A stretch of DNA of 64,000 nucleotides from Blastococcus sp. CT_GayMR19. Its GTDB lineage: Bacteria; Actinomycetota; Actinomycetes; Mycobacteriales; Geodermatophilaceae. Below the pieces are notes generated by a model. It worked only from the letters and a program-made list of their open reading frames with translations, made no database searches and had not been told where the DNA came from. Of the stretch, positions 8,926 through 16,568 are shown in pieces. How positions within the stretch are numbered: position 1 is the first letter of the stretch; the number at the start of each line of letters is the position of its first letter. Where the stretch lies: contig NZ_SPQL01000002.1 in NCBI RefSeq assembly GCF_004570385.1, forward strand, positions 1-64,000. Direction: 5' to 3'. Both the position numbers and the translations under genes were made by a program.

Positions 8926-9844
8926 TCGTCCTCAGGTCGGCCCACGGGATCGGCGGGCGGGCCAGCGAGCGGCGGTCCAGGTAGCCCTGCGCGGTGCGCC
9001 GGAGTGCGCGCAGCTGACGAATGATCGCCAGGGGGGTCGCGGTGCCACCGCCGCCGATGATCCGCTCGGGCCGGAAGGTCCAGCCGTCACCCTCGACGAG
9101 CTCCCCGGTCACGACGACGCTTCGCAGCGACCACAGCTGCTCGTCGTGGGAGTGGGCGAGCAGGCTGACCGGCCCCGGTCGCAGCGAGTCGTCCGGGGGC
9201 ACGGCCAGCCGCAGCCGCCCGGCGGCGGCCGGCCCCGTGACGCGGACCCGCCGGAGGCTCGGCATGCCGTCGTCGGTGCGGCTGGCCAGGACCGCGCTGG
9301 GATAGCCCGCCAGCTCCGACAGCGCCGCACCGGACACACCCTGCGATCCGCCGTCCGGAACGGTCGCCGGGCCCGGCGGCAGCGGCGGCCGGACCGTCCA
9401 GGCCGTCGGGGTCACCGTGATCAGCAGCCGCATGTAGTACCAGTCGAAGAACCGTCGGGTGACGGCGTTGGCGCCGTAGGTCTTGTTGAAGGGCTGCCTC
9501 TCGTGCAGCCGCCGCCAGTACTCGGCGTTGGGCAGGACGTCTGTGACGATCTCGTCGGGGCAGACGGCCGTGCCCTGGACGAGCACCTGCGGAGCGCCGA
9601 CCAGGCCGCTGGCCGTCGGCTCGCTGAACAGCATCGCCACCCGGCCGTCGCGGCGGATGTTGTAGGCCTTCTGGGGCAGCGCGATCGACGTCGTGATGAG
9701 GAACGTGCCGTCCGGGCGGTGCAGCGTGGCCGTGGGCCAGGCGATCGGCACGCCGTCCTTGCCGAGGGTGGCGAACTCGCAGGTGCGATACCGATCGAGG
9801 ACGGCGAGGACGTCCGGATCGGATGGCGGCATCGCGCTCGTCAT
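8864..9844 (-). CDS. Pyridoxamine 5'-phosphate oxidase-like split-barrel flavoprotein
   Basis: The 326-aa protein begins with a split-barrel FMN-binding domain (CEFATLGKDGVPIAWPTATL, then FLITTSIALPQKAYNIRRDG) that resembles the PPOX family. The second half contains another barrel-like segment (LAGYPSAVLASRTDDGMPSL). Members use FMN, F420 or heme; which is bound here cannot be told. The start at 9844 is chosen over an upstream in-frame methionine because the conserved fold begins soon after it and a GGAG box lies 12 nt upstream. Confidence 0.75.
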   Translation of the reverse strand: MTSAMPPSDPDVLAVLDRYRTCEFATLGKDGVPIAWPTATLHRPDGTFLITTSIALPQKAYNIRRDGRVAMLFSEPTASGLVGAPQVLVQGTAVCPDEIVTDVLPNAEYWRRLHERQPFNKTYGANAVTRRFFDWYYMRLLITVTPTAWTVRPPLPPGPATVPDGGSQGVSGAALSELAGYPSAVLASRTDDGMPSLRRVRVTGPAAAGRLRLAVPPDDSLRPGPVSLLAHSHDEQLWSLRSVVVTGELVEGDGWTFRPERIIGGGGTATPLAIIRQLRALRRTAQGYLDRRSLARPPIPWADLRTIKAVGTARRPGVAAGPPSSP

Positions 9845-9900
9845 GTGCGGCGGCTCCAGTGCGGCGGGCAGCGGGCGGGCCCGATGCTGGCAGCACGGAA

Positions 9901-11325
9901 TCACCCGCGGTAGGTCTCCAGCAGCCGCAGCCAGATCTCGTTGATCGTCGGATAGGCCGGGACGGCGTGCCACAGCCGCGCGATCGGCACCTCGCCGACG
10001 ATCGCGATGGTCGCCGCCTGGATCATCTCGGCGACACCGGACCCGATGAACGTCATCCCGAGCAGCACCTCGCGCTCGGTGTCGAGAACCGCGATCGCCG
10101 TCCCCGTGTAGCCGTCGGCGAACACCGAGGCCCCGGCCACGTTGCCGATCGCGTACTCGACGACGCGGTGCGGCAGCTCGCGCCTCGCCGCCTCGACCGA
10201 CGTCAGCCCCACGCTCGCGACCTGCGGATCGGTGAAGACGACGGACGGCGTCGCGTCGTGGTCGGCGGTGGCCACGAACGGCGACCAGGCGGCCATCGAG
10301 ACCTGCTCGCCCTTCGCGCGCGCGACGATCGCCGCACCGGCCTGGCGTGCCTGGTACTTGCCCATGTGGGTGAGCAGCTTCCGGCCGTTGACGTCACCGA
10401 TCCCGTAGAGCCAGTCGGAGCCGCGGACCCGCAGGGAGTCGTCGACGTCGAGGTACCTGCCCGCCTCCAGCCCGACGGTCTCCACGCCGATGCCCGTGGT
10501 GCGCGGCCGGCGGCCGACGGCGACCAGGACCTCGTCGCCGCGCACCTCGCCCTCGGGCGTCGTGAGCACCACCTCGGAGCCGTCGCGGCGGGCCGCGCTC
10601 ACGCCGCTGCCCAGCCGGAGGTCGACCCCGTGCTCGCGCAGAGAGGCGGCGACGGCGTCGCCGGCGGCCGGTTCCAGCGGTGGCAGCAGACGGTCCCCCA
10701 GTTCGATGAGGGTGATCTGCGAGCCGAGCGCTTGCCAGGCCGTCGCCATCTCGCAGCCGACCACCCCGCCGCCGACGACCAGCAGGCGGCCGGGCACCTC
10801 CTTGGCGCTGGTGGCCTCGCGCGGCGTCCACGGCTCGATCTCGCGCAGCCCCTCGATCGGCGGGACGGCCGCGTCGGAGCCGGTGCAGACCGCGACCGCG
10901 TGCCGGGCGGTGAGCCGGGTCTCGGTGCCGTCCGCGTCGGTGACGACGACGGTCTTCTCGCCGTCCAGCCGCCCCGTGCCGCGGACCAGGGTGATCCCGG
11001 CGCCCAGCACCCACGCGGCCTGCCCGGAGTCGTCCCAGTGCGAGGTGAACGTGTTGCGACGTTCGAGGGTCGCCGCGACGTCCTGCTCCCCCGTGACGGC
11101 CTGCGCCGCCCCGGACACCGCACGCGCCTCGGTCAGCGCCTCGGTTCCGCGCAGCAGCGCCTTGCTCGGCATGCAGGCCCAGTAGGAGCACTCACCGCCG
11201 ACGAGCTCGGACTCGACGAGCGCCGCGGTCAGACCACCCCGGACGACGATGTCGGCGACGTTCTCCCCCGTCGACCCGGCACCGAGGACGACGACGTCAT
11301 AGGTGCTGTCCGCTGCACTGGTCAT
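9901..11325 (-). CDS. Disulfide-type NAD(P)/FAD oxidoreductase (dihydrolipoamide dehydrogenase/mercuric reductase family)
   Basis: The 474-aa flavoprotein has an FAD motif (VVVLGAGSTGENVA), the redox-active pair in GGECSYWACMPSKALL (Cys-X4-Cys), an NAD(P) motif (LLVVGGGVVGCEMA) and the second FAD motif YGIGDVNG. The C-terminal interface region reads AVPAYPTINEIW. The usual catalytic His of the HPT-E motif is replaced by Tyr, so it is unlikely to be a standard lipoamide dehydrogenase. The start at 11325 leaves a 74-bp gap to the divergent ThDP enzyme. The physiological substrate is unknown. Confidence 0.9.
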   Translation of the reverse strand: MTSAADSTYDVVVLGAGSTGENVADIVVRGGLTAALVESELVGGECSYWACMPSKALLRGTEALTEARAVSGAAQAVTGEQDVAATLERRNTFTSHWDDSGQAAWVLGAGITLVRGTGRLDGEKTVVVTDADGTETRLTARHAVAVCTGSDAAVPPIEGLREIEPWTPREATSAKEVPGRLLVVGGGVVGCEMATAWQALGSQITLIELGDRLLPPLEPAAGDAVAASLREHGVDLRLGSGVSAARRDGSEVVLTTPEGEVRGDEVLVAVGRRPRTTGIGVETVGLEAGRYLDVDDSLRVRGSDWLYGIGDVNGRKLLTHMGKYQARQAGAAIVARAKGEQVSMAAWSPFVATADHDATPSVVFTDPQVASVGLTSVEAARRELPHRVVEYAIGNVAGASVFADGYTGTAIAVLDTEREVLLGMTFIGSGVAEMIQAATIAIVGEVPIARLWHAVPAYPTINEIWLRLLETYRG

Positions 11326-11341
11326 GCCACTGATCCTGTCG

Positions 11342-11366
11342 GTGTGGTCGACTGCCCGCCATGCCC
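11342..11366 (+). repeat. 25-bp upstream repeat, copy 1
   Basis: This segment (GTGTGGTCGACTG followed by CCCGCCATGCCC) recurs at 13068-13092 with one mismatch. Both copies are aligned on an ATGCCC that begins or may begin a gene. It includes the palindrome GTCGAC. It may be a shared promoter or operator; see copy 2. Confidence 0.55.
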
Positions 11367-11399
11367 CTCGGCGCCACGCGGTCCGGCGGAGACCCCGCG

Positions 11400-13028
11400 A
11401 TGAGCCCCGCACCACCCGTCGCCCGACGGATCCTCGAGGCGTTCGCGGCGGCCGGCGTGCGGACGGCCTTCGGACTCCCCGGCGTGCACAACCTGTCCTT
11501 CTGGCGCGAGACCGGATCCGGGCTGCCGAGGATCGTCGGGGTCCGGCACGAGCAGACCGCCGTCTACGCGGCCGACGGGCTGGCGCGCTCGACCGGCGGG
11601 CTCGGCGTCGCCCTCACCACGACCGGCCCCGGCGCCGCGAACGCCGCCGGCGCGTTCGGGGAGGCCGCGGCGTCGGGTACCCCGGTGGTGCTGGTGGCCA
11701 GCGAGGTGTCGACCCAGCTGGCGCGGCCCGGCGTCCGCCGCGGGATCCTGCACGAGTCCCGCGACCAGGCCGGCATCTTCGAACCGCTGGCCAAGGCGGT
11801 GTTCCGGCCGAGGACTCCGGAGGACGCCGCCACGGCCGTGGCCGAGGCCATCCGCGCCGCCATGACGGGTCCTCGCGGCCCGGTCTACCTGGACGTCCCG
11901 ACCGATGTCCTGTCCGAGCCGGGCCCGCCGGTTCCCGAGCTGTCCGTCGACCGCACCGCGCCGGACGAGGCCTCGGTCCACGCCCTGCACACGCTGGTCG
12001 AGCGGTCCCCGAACGTCGTCCTGTGGATCGGCGGCGGCGCCGTCCAGGCCGACGCAGGCGCCGAGGTGGCGGCACTCGCCGAACGGCTGCAGGCCCCGGT
12101 GGTGACGACCTTCGCGGCGCGCGGCATCCTCCCGGCGGACCATCCCTGCACCGTGGGCCTCCCGCCGCACGAGCCCGAGGTCGCCGCGCTGATCGCCGAC
12201 GCGGATCTGATGATCGCGGTGGGCAGCGACTTCGACGGGATGATGACCCGGAACTGGTCGATGCCGTTGCCCGCCGCGATGGCGGCCGTCAACTGCGACC
12301 CCGCGGACCTCACCAAGAACTACGAGCCGGCCGTGGCCCTGCTCGCCGACGCGAAGCTCGCCCTGCGCGCGCTGCTGACGCTGCCCGGCCGGCCCCGGCC
12401 CCCGGTCGAGGAACGTCTGGCGGACATCCGTGCCACGTGCTGGGACCGGCTCGGTACGGATCCCCGAGCCGCGGCAGGACTCGAGTTCCTGCAGTCGGTC
12501 CGGACCGGGCTGCCGGCCGGCGCGGTGGTCGTCGCGGACATGGCCATTCCTGGCTACTGGTTCGGTGGCTACGGCCGCGTGGACCGGCCGAGGACGCTGC
12601 AGTACCCCGTCGGCTGGGGAACGCTCGGCTACGCACTGCCCGCCTCCATCGGCCCGGGGGTCCTCCGGGACCGTCCGGTGCTCGCGGTGTGCGGGGACGG
12701 CGGCTTCATGTTCGCCGTCGGTGAGCTGGCGACGCTCGCGCAGGAACGGCTCCCGGTGACCGTCCTCGTCGTCGACGACGGCGGCTACGGGATGCTGCGC
12801 TACGACCAGGACCACGCCGGAGACGAGCACCGCGGTGTCGATCTGGTGCGCCCGGACTTCGCTGCGCTCGCCGAGTCCTTCGGCATCGCGGCGGCGAGGG
12901 TGAGCGGGGTGGGACCGGCGCTGGCCGGGGCCCTCGCCGAGGCCATGGGCAGCGGCGAGCCGCGGCTGGTGGTCACGGAGGCCGCCATGGTCCCCCCGCG
13001 CACCACGTCCCCGCGCTGGCACGAGTGA
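11400..13028 (+). CDS. Thiamine-diphosphate-dependent enzyme, acetolactate synthase-like
   Basis: The 542-aa protein has the three-domain ThDP plan. The N-terminal PYR domain carries the activating glutamate in GVRHEQTAVYAADGLAR. A central Rossmann-like domain spans about 190-330. The C-terminal PP domain has the cofactor motif CGDGGFMFAVGELATLAQE ending in DDGGYGMLR. It resembles acetolactate synthase large subunits and benzoylformate decarboxylases, but no small subunit is adjacent and the substrate is open. The start at 11400 has a GGAG box; an in-frame ATG at 11361 is aligned with the 25-bp repeat and could be the true start (555 aa). Confidence 0.88.
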   Translation: MSPAPPVARRILEAFAAAGVRTAFGLPGVHNLSFWRETGSGLPRIVGVRHEQTAVYAADGLARSTGGLGVALTTTGPGAANAAGAFGEAAASGTPVVLVASEVSTQLARPGVRRGILHESRDQAGIFEPLAKAVFRPRTPEDAATAVAEAIRAAMTGPRGPVYLDVPTDVLSEPGPPVPELSVDRTAPDEASVHALHTLVERSPNVVLWIGGGAVQADAGAEVAALAERLQAPVVTTFAARGILPADHPCTVGLPPHEPEVAALIADADLMIAVGSDFDGMMTRNWSMPLPAAMAAVNCDPADLTKNYEPAVALLADAKLALRALLTLPGRPRPPVEERLADIRATCWDRLGTDPRAAAGLEFLQSVRTGLPAGAVVVADMAIPGYWFGGYGRVDRPRTLQYPVGWGTLGYALPASIGPGVLRDRPVLAVCGDGGFMFAVGELATLAQERLPVTVLVVDDGGYGMLRYDQDHAGDEHRGVDLVRPDFAALAESFGIAAARVSGVGPALAGALAEAMGSGEPRLVVTEAAMVPPRTTSPRWHE

Positions 13029-13067
13029 CCTGATCCGACCGGGGACGCCGGCCCCTCGGCGCTCGGC

Positions 13068-13092
13068 GTGTGGTCGACTGGCCGCCATGCCC
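13068..13092 (+). repeat. 25-bp upstream repeat, copy 2
   Basis: This is identical to 11342-11366 except for one base (G for C after GTCGACTG). It ends at the start codon of the flavin reductase gene at 13087. The match across the start codon suggests a shared control element or a local duplication linking the ThDP enzyme and the reductase. Confidence 0.55.
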
Positions 13093-13599
13093 GTCGATCC
13101 CGCGGACTTCACCACGGCGCTGCGGCAGTACGCCGCCGGCGTCTGCCTGCTCACCGTGCAGGACGACATCGACGACGTCGGGACGACGGTCAGCTCGGTC
13201 ATGAGCGTCTCCGCCGCGCCACCGCTGGTCGCCGTCGGGCTGACCGCCGGCGGGTACCCGGTCGAGGTGCTCGAGGCGGTCGGCCGGTGCGCGCTGACCG
13301 TGCTGGGCGCGCAGCACGCGATCGTGGCCAGCCGGTTCGCCTCGCACGGGCGGCCCAGCGCACGCCACCTGCTCGAGTCGGTGCCGTGGACGCGCGCCAC
13401 CGGCAGCGGCGCGATCGTCCTCCGCGACGGCCTGGCCTCGGTGGACTGCCGGCTGGAGCGCCTCGTGCCGGCCGGCGACCACGTGCTGGCCCTCCTGGAG
13501 CTCGAGGACGTCCCGGTGCTCAACCCGGCCGCCGCGCCGCTGGTCCGCCTGCGCGGCCGATACGTCGACGAGTCGGGCAGCGCCCTCGGCCGACCGTGA
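13087..13599 (+). CDS. Flavin reductase-like FMN-binding protein
   Basis: The 170-aa protein has the flavin-reductase split barrel: FTTALRQYAAGVCLLTVQ, then TTVSSVMSVSAAPPLVAVGL, and near the C-terminus LALLELEDVPVLNPAAAPLV. It fits short-chain reductases that supply reduced FMN or FAD to partner monooxygenases. No oxygenase is adjacent; the nearest redox genes are the ThDP enzyme and the divergent flavoprotein. The ATG at 13087 is directly downstream of the 25-bp repeat. Confidence 0.85.
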   Translation: MPVDPADFTTALRQYAAGVCLLTVQDDIDDVGTTVSSVMSVSAAPPLVAVGLTAGGYPVEVLEAVGRCALTVLGAQHAIVASRFASHGRPSARHLLESVPWTRATGSGAIVLRDGLASVDCRLERLVPAGDHVLALLELEDVPVLNPAAAPLVRLRGRYVDESGSALGRP

Positions 13600-13749
13600 C
13601 CGGCTGCCGGGAAGATCTGCCGGTGCGTGTCACATTCCGGGCGTCGGCGGTGCTCTCTCCATGTGGAACTCATTCGGCCGGCGGTGACCGCCCCCCTGTC
13701 GGTGGCCGGACTGCGCCCGGCCCGGCCTGAGCGGACGGGGACGGGGACG

Positions 13750-14268
13750 GTGGGCATCTCGCGGGACCGGACGGACATCCGGCCGGATCTCGAGGCCGTG
13801 TTCCGCAGCGACTACCCGCGGGTGGTGTCGATCGCCGCCCGCGTCCTCGGCTCGCGCGATCAGGCCGAGGACGTCGCCCAGGAGGTGTTCCTCTCCTTCG
13901 GCCGCTCGTCGGTACCGGTGGGCGAGGCCGCGGGCTGGCTGACCGTGGCCGCCACGCACACGGCCCTCAACCTGCTCCGCTCCGGGCGCCGCCGCAGCGC
14001 ACGGGAGGAGTCCGCCGGCGACGGCCCGACCGTCGTCCCCGATGTCGCCGACCTCGTGATCACCCGCGAGGAACGGAGCTCCGTCCGTGCCGCGCTCGCC
14101 CGGCTGCCGCACAAGCAGGCCGCCGCGCTTGTGCTCCGGCACAGCGGCCTCAGCTACGCCGAGGTCGCCGCCGCACTCGATCTGTCCCCAGGGAGCGTGG
14201 GCACCACCGTGCGCCGCGCCGAGTCCGTCCTGCTCAAGGAGCTGAACCGCCATGCGTCACCCGAGTGA
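13750..14268 (+). CDS. ECF-type RNA polymerase sigma factor
   Basis: This 172-aa sigma-70 family protein has region 2 (LEAVFRSDYPRVVSIAARVL, then QAEDVAQEVFLSF) and region 4 (LARLPHKQAAALVLRHSGLS, YAEVAAALDLSPGSVGTTV). The GTG at 13750 is preferred because GGGGACGG lies just upstream and the family domain starts soon after; an upstream ATG at 13627 would add 41 unlikely residues. It overlaps the next gene, a zinc-finger anti-sigma factor, by 17 bp. Together they form a sigma/anti-sigma switch whose regulon is unknown. Confidence 0.9.
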   Translation: MGISRDRTDIRPDLEAVFRSDYPRVVSIAARVLGSRDQAEDVAQEVFLSFGRSSVPVGEAAGWLTVAATHTALNLLRSGRRRSAREESAGDGPTVVPDVADLVITREERSSVRAALARLPHKQAAALVLRHSGLSYAEVAAALDLSPGSVGTTVRRAESVLLKELNRHASPE

Positions 14269-15331
14269 GGGCGTCCTGCGCCGACTGGTCGACGAGCCGG
14301 CCGGTGTGACCGACGACGATCGCGCCCACGTCGCCGCCTGCCCGGCCTGCCTGGCTGCACTGGACACCGCCCGCGCCGACGCGCGGCTCGTCGGCGCCGC
14401 GCTGGCGACCTCCGGCGCCGTCGACACCGACGCGGCGTGGGCCCGGCTCTCGACGACGACCGCGACCGCCGCACCGCGGCCGGCTGCCTTCAGCAGCCGG
14501 CGGAGCCGCTGGCGGACGACGGTTCGCCGTCCCGCGATCGCCGCACTCAGCGCGGTGGTCCTGGTGACCGGAGCGGGCGTCGCCGCGGCCAACGACTGGC
14601 TGCCGATCTTCCAGACCGAGCGCGTCGATCCGGTCGAGATCACCTCGACCGACCTCGTCCAGGTGCCCGACCTGTCCGCCTACGGCGACCTCGAGGTCAC
14701 GAAGGAACCGGCGCCGGAGCAGGTGGCCGACGCGGCCGCTGCCCGTGAGCGGACCGGTCTCGACGTCCCCGAGGTGGCCGAGCTGCCCGAGGGCGTGACC
14801 GGGACCCCGGCCTACCAGGCCGCCGGCGTCGCGAGCGCCACGTTCACCTTCTCGGCGGCGAAGGCGGCCCAGGCGGCCGCCGCCGAGGGCGAGGTCCTGC
14901 CGCCCCCGCCCGCCGGGCTCGACGGCAGCTCGCTGCGGCTCGATGCCGGTCCGGCCGTCGCGGCGATCTGGTCGCAGCCGACCGGCGTGCCGACGCTCGT
15001 CGTCGCCCGGGTGGTCGCACCCACGGTCTACTCGTCGGGCGTGCCGTTCGAGACCGTGCGCGACTACCTGCTGTCCCTCCCCGGCCTGCCCGACGGGCTC
15101 GCGGACCAGCTGCGCGACCTATCGGCCGAGGGCGGAACGCTGCCGCTGCCCGTACCGGCGGAGCTGGTGACCAGCTCCACGGCCGACGTCGGCGGCTCGG
15201 AGGCGACCGTGCTCACCTCCCGCGACGGGCTCTTCGCCGGGGTGGTCTGGGTCGAGGACGGGGTGATGACGGGTGTCGCCGGAACGCTGAGCGCCGACGA
15301 GCTCCTGTCGGTCGCCCGTGACCTCAGCTGA
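14252..15331 (+). CDS. Membrane anti-sigma factor with zinc-binding (ZAS-type) N-terminus
   Basis: The 359-aa protein starts with a short cytoplasmic domain holding the ZAS-like motif His26-X3-Cys30-X2-Cys33 (HVAACPACL). One transmembrane helix follows at about 95-112 (AIAALSAVVLVTGAGVAAA), and then a large extracytoplasmic domain of some 245 residues. The gene overlaps the sigma gene, so the two are coupled. The extracellular part probably senses an envelope or periplasmic signal; its ligand is not apparent. Confidence 0.85.
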   Translation: MRHPSEGVLRRLVDEPAGVTDDDRAHVAACPACLAALDTARADARLVGAALATSGAVDTDAAWARLSTTTATAAPRPAAFSSRRSRWRTTVRRPAIAALSAVVLVTGAGVAAANDWLPIFQTERVDPVEITSTDLVQVPDLSAYGDLEVTKEPAPEQVADAAAARERTGLDVPEVAELPEGVTGTPAYQAAGVASATFTFSAAKAAQAAAAEGEVLPPPPAGLDGSSLRLDAGPAVAAIWSQPTGVPTLVVARVVAPTVYSSGVPFETVRDYLLSLPGLPDGLADQLRDLSAEGGTLPLPVPAELVTSSTADVGGSEATVLTSRDGLFAGVVWVEDGVMTGVAGTLSADELLSVARDLS

Positions 15332-15337
15332 GGCCAC

Positions 15338-15343
15338 TAGCGT
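15338..15343 (+). promoter_or_regulatory. Leaderless-type -10 element (TAGCGT)
   Basis: TAGCGT ends 7 nt before the GTG at 15351 with no Shine-Dalgarno between. This predicts that the ABC exporter genes start their own leaderless transcript just after the anti-sigma gene. Confidence 0.55.
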
Positions 15344-15350
15344 CCGGGGA

Positions 15351-16337
15351 GTGACCACCGAGATCCCGGCCGCGGCCCCCACGGCCGACGTGCTCGCCGG
15401 CCTGCCGGCGTCGCCGGCGGTCTGGTGCTCCGGTCTGCGCAAGCGGTACGGACGCCAGACCGCCGTCGACGACGTCTCCTTCACGGTCGCCCGCGGCGAG
15501 GTGCTGGGCCTGCTGGGCCCCAACGGTGCCGGCAAGACCAGCGTCATCAAGATGCTGCTGGGCCTCGTGCAGCCCGACGCGGGCGAGGTGATGCTGCTCG
15601 GCCGGCGGTCGTCCGATCCACGGTCGCGCAGTGCCGTCGGCTACCTGCCCGAGCTGTTCCGCTACCAGCCGTGGCTGACCCCGACCGAGGTGCTCGACCT
15701 GCACGTCCGGCTCTCACGGGCCGACGTCGGTGCCTCCGAGAGCCGCGAGTGCCTGGCCCTCGTCGGCCTGGCGGACCGTGCCGGCGACCGGGTCGGCGGG
15801 TTCTCCAAGGGCATGCAGCAGCGGCTCGGGCTCGCGGTCGCGCTGGTCGCCCGGCCGGAGCTCGTCGTGCTCGACGAGCCGACGAGCGCGCTCGACCCGC
15901 TCGGCCGGGTCGACGTCCGGGACCTCGTGCTCTCGCTGAAGTCGCGCGGCATCGCCGTGCTGCTCAACTCCCACCTCATCGGGGAGGTCGAGCGCGTGTG
16001 CGACCGGGTGGTGATCCTCGACAAGGGCCGGGTGGCGGCATCGGGCAGCCTCGCCGAGCTGCTGGTTCAGCGCGAGGTCCGGCTGCGGCTGGCCGACGCG
16101 GACGGCCGTGCGGAGGACCGGATGCGCGCCTCCGGCACGCTGACGCGCAGCGGCGACTGGTTCACCGTCCAGCTCGCCGCGGACGACGACGGCGTCACCG
16201 TGCCCGACCTGGTGCGCGACCTCGTCGGCCTGGGTGTCCGCGTGCACGCCGTCGAGCCGGCGCGGATCAGCCTCGAGGAGCGCCTGCTCGCCGTGCTGCG
16301 GCACGAGGAGCCCGCCCGCGCGGAGCCCGCCCCGTGA
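15351..16337 (+). CDS. ABC exporter ATP-binding protein
   Basis: The 328-aa ATPase has Walker A GPNGAGKT (near residue 57), signature FSKGMQQRL, Walker B LVVLDEPTSALDPLGR and an H-loop region LLNSHLIGE. The C-terminal roughly 100 residues form the extension typical of CcmA/NatA-type exporters. The GTG at 15351 is preferred because of the -10 box just before it. Its stop codon overlaps the GTG of the first 77-bp repeat unit, and the partner permease lies beyond the repeats. The substrate is unknown. Confidence 0.93.
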   Translation: MTTEIPAAAPTADVLAGLPASPAVWCSGLRKRYGRQTAVDDVSFTVARGEVLGLLGPNGAGKTSVIKMLLGLVQPDAGEVMLLGRRSSDPRSRSAVGYLPELFRYQPWLTPTEVLDLHVRLSRADVGASESRECLALVGLADRAGDRVGGFSKGMQQRLGLAVALVARPELVVLDEPTSALDPLGRVDVRDLVLSLKSRGIAVLLNSHLIGEVERVCDRVVILDKGRVAASGSLAELLVQREVRLRLADADGRAEDRMRASGTLTRSGDWFTVQLAADDDGVTVPDLVRDLVGLGVRVHAVEPARISLEERLLAVLRHEEPARAEPAP

Positions 16338-16414
16338 CCGAGCTTGCGAGGTCACGGACGGACACGGCACCGCCGGTCGCGTGGCCGACGAGCGCCGGCG
16401 AGGAGGGCACGTGA
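16334..16414 (+). CDS. Mini-ORF 1 of the 77-bp repeat (26 aa)
   Basis: GTG at 16334 overlaps the ATPase stop. The peptide begins VTELARSRTDTAPPVAW and ends PTSAGEEGT. The stop at 16412-16414 overlaps the GTG of unit 2. It is likely to be translated by coupling if the junction works like other GTGA overlaps here, but the peptide may have no function beyond carrying ribosomes forward. Confidence 0.4.
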   Translation: MTELARSRTDTAPPVAWPTSAGEEGT

Positions 16415-16491
16415 CCGAGCTTGCGAGGTCACCGATGGACACAGCACCGCCGGTCGCGTGGCCGACGAGCGCCGGCGAGGAGGGCACGTGA
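16411..16491 (+). CDS. Mini-ORF 2 of the 77-bp repeat (26 aa)
   Basis: Second copy, beginning VTELARSPMDTAPPVAW. It differs from copy 1 at two residues (Pro-Met for Arg-Thr). It overlaps both neighbours by GTGA. Conservation of the frame across copies may simply reflect recent duplication. Confidence 0.4.
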   Translation: MTELARSPMDTAPPVAWPTSAGEEGT

Positions 16492-16568
16492 CCGAGCTTG
16501 CGAGGTCACCGATGGACACGGCACCGCCGGTCGCGTGGCCGACGAGCGCCGGCGAGGAGGCCACGTGA
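16488..16568 (+). CDS. Mini-ORF 3 of the 77-bp repeat (26 aa)
   Basis: Third copy, with the same peptide as copy 2 except Ala for Gly next to the C-terminus (EEAT). Its stop overlaps the GTG that starts the permease at 16565. The GAGGAGG inside its end is also the ribosome-binding site of the permease. Confidence 0.4.
   Translation: MTELARSPMDTAPPVAWPTSAGEEAT

Larger units (their letters stand above)
16334..16564 (+). repeat. Three tandem 77-bp repeats between ATPase and permease genes
   Basis: Units start at 16334, 16411 and 16488 and differ at only a few bases. Unit 1 has GGACGG where units 2 and 3 have CGATGG; unit 2 has ACAGCA; unit 3 ends CCAC instead of GCAC. Each unit opens with a 22-base imperfect inverted repeat, GTGACC...GGTCAC. 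Because 77 is 81 minus 4, each unit is a 27-codon frame that overlaps the next by GTGA. The array links the ATPase stop to the permease GTG through four consecutive GTGA overlaps. Confidence 0.95.

Noticed and set aside
13660-13750. GGAAC as the -35 of an autoregulated ECF promoter
   Set aside because: No CGTT-type -10 was found at the right distance, so self-activation cannot be supported.
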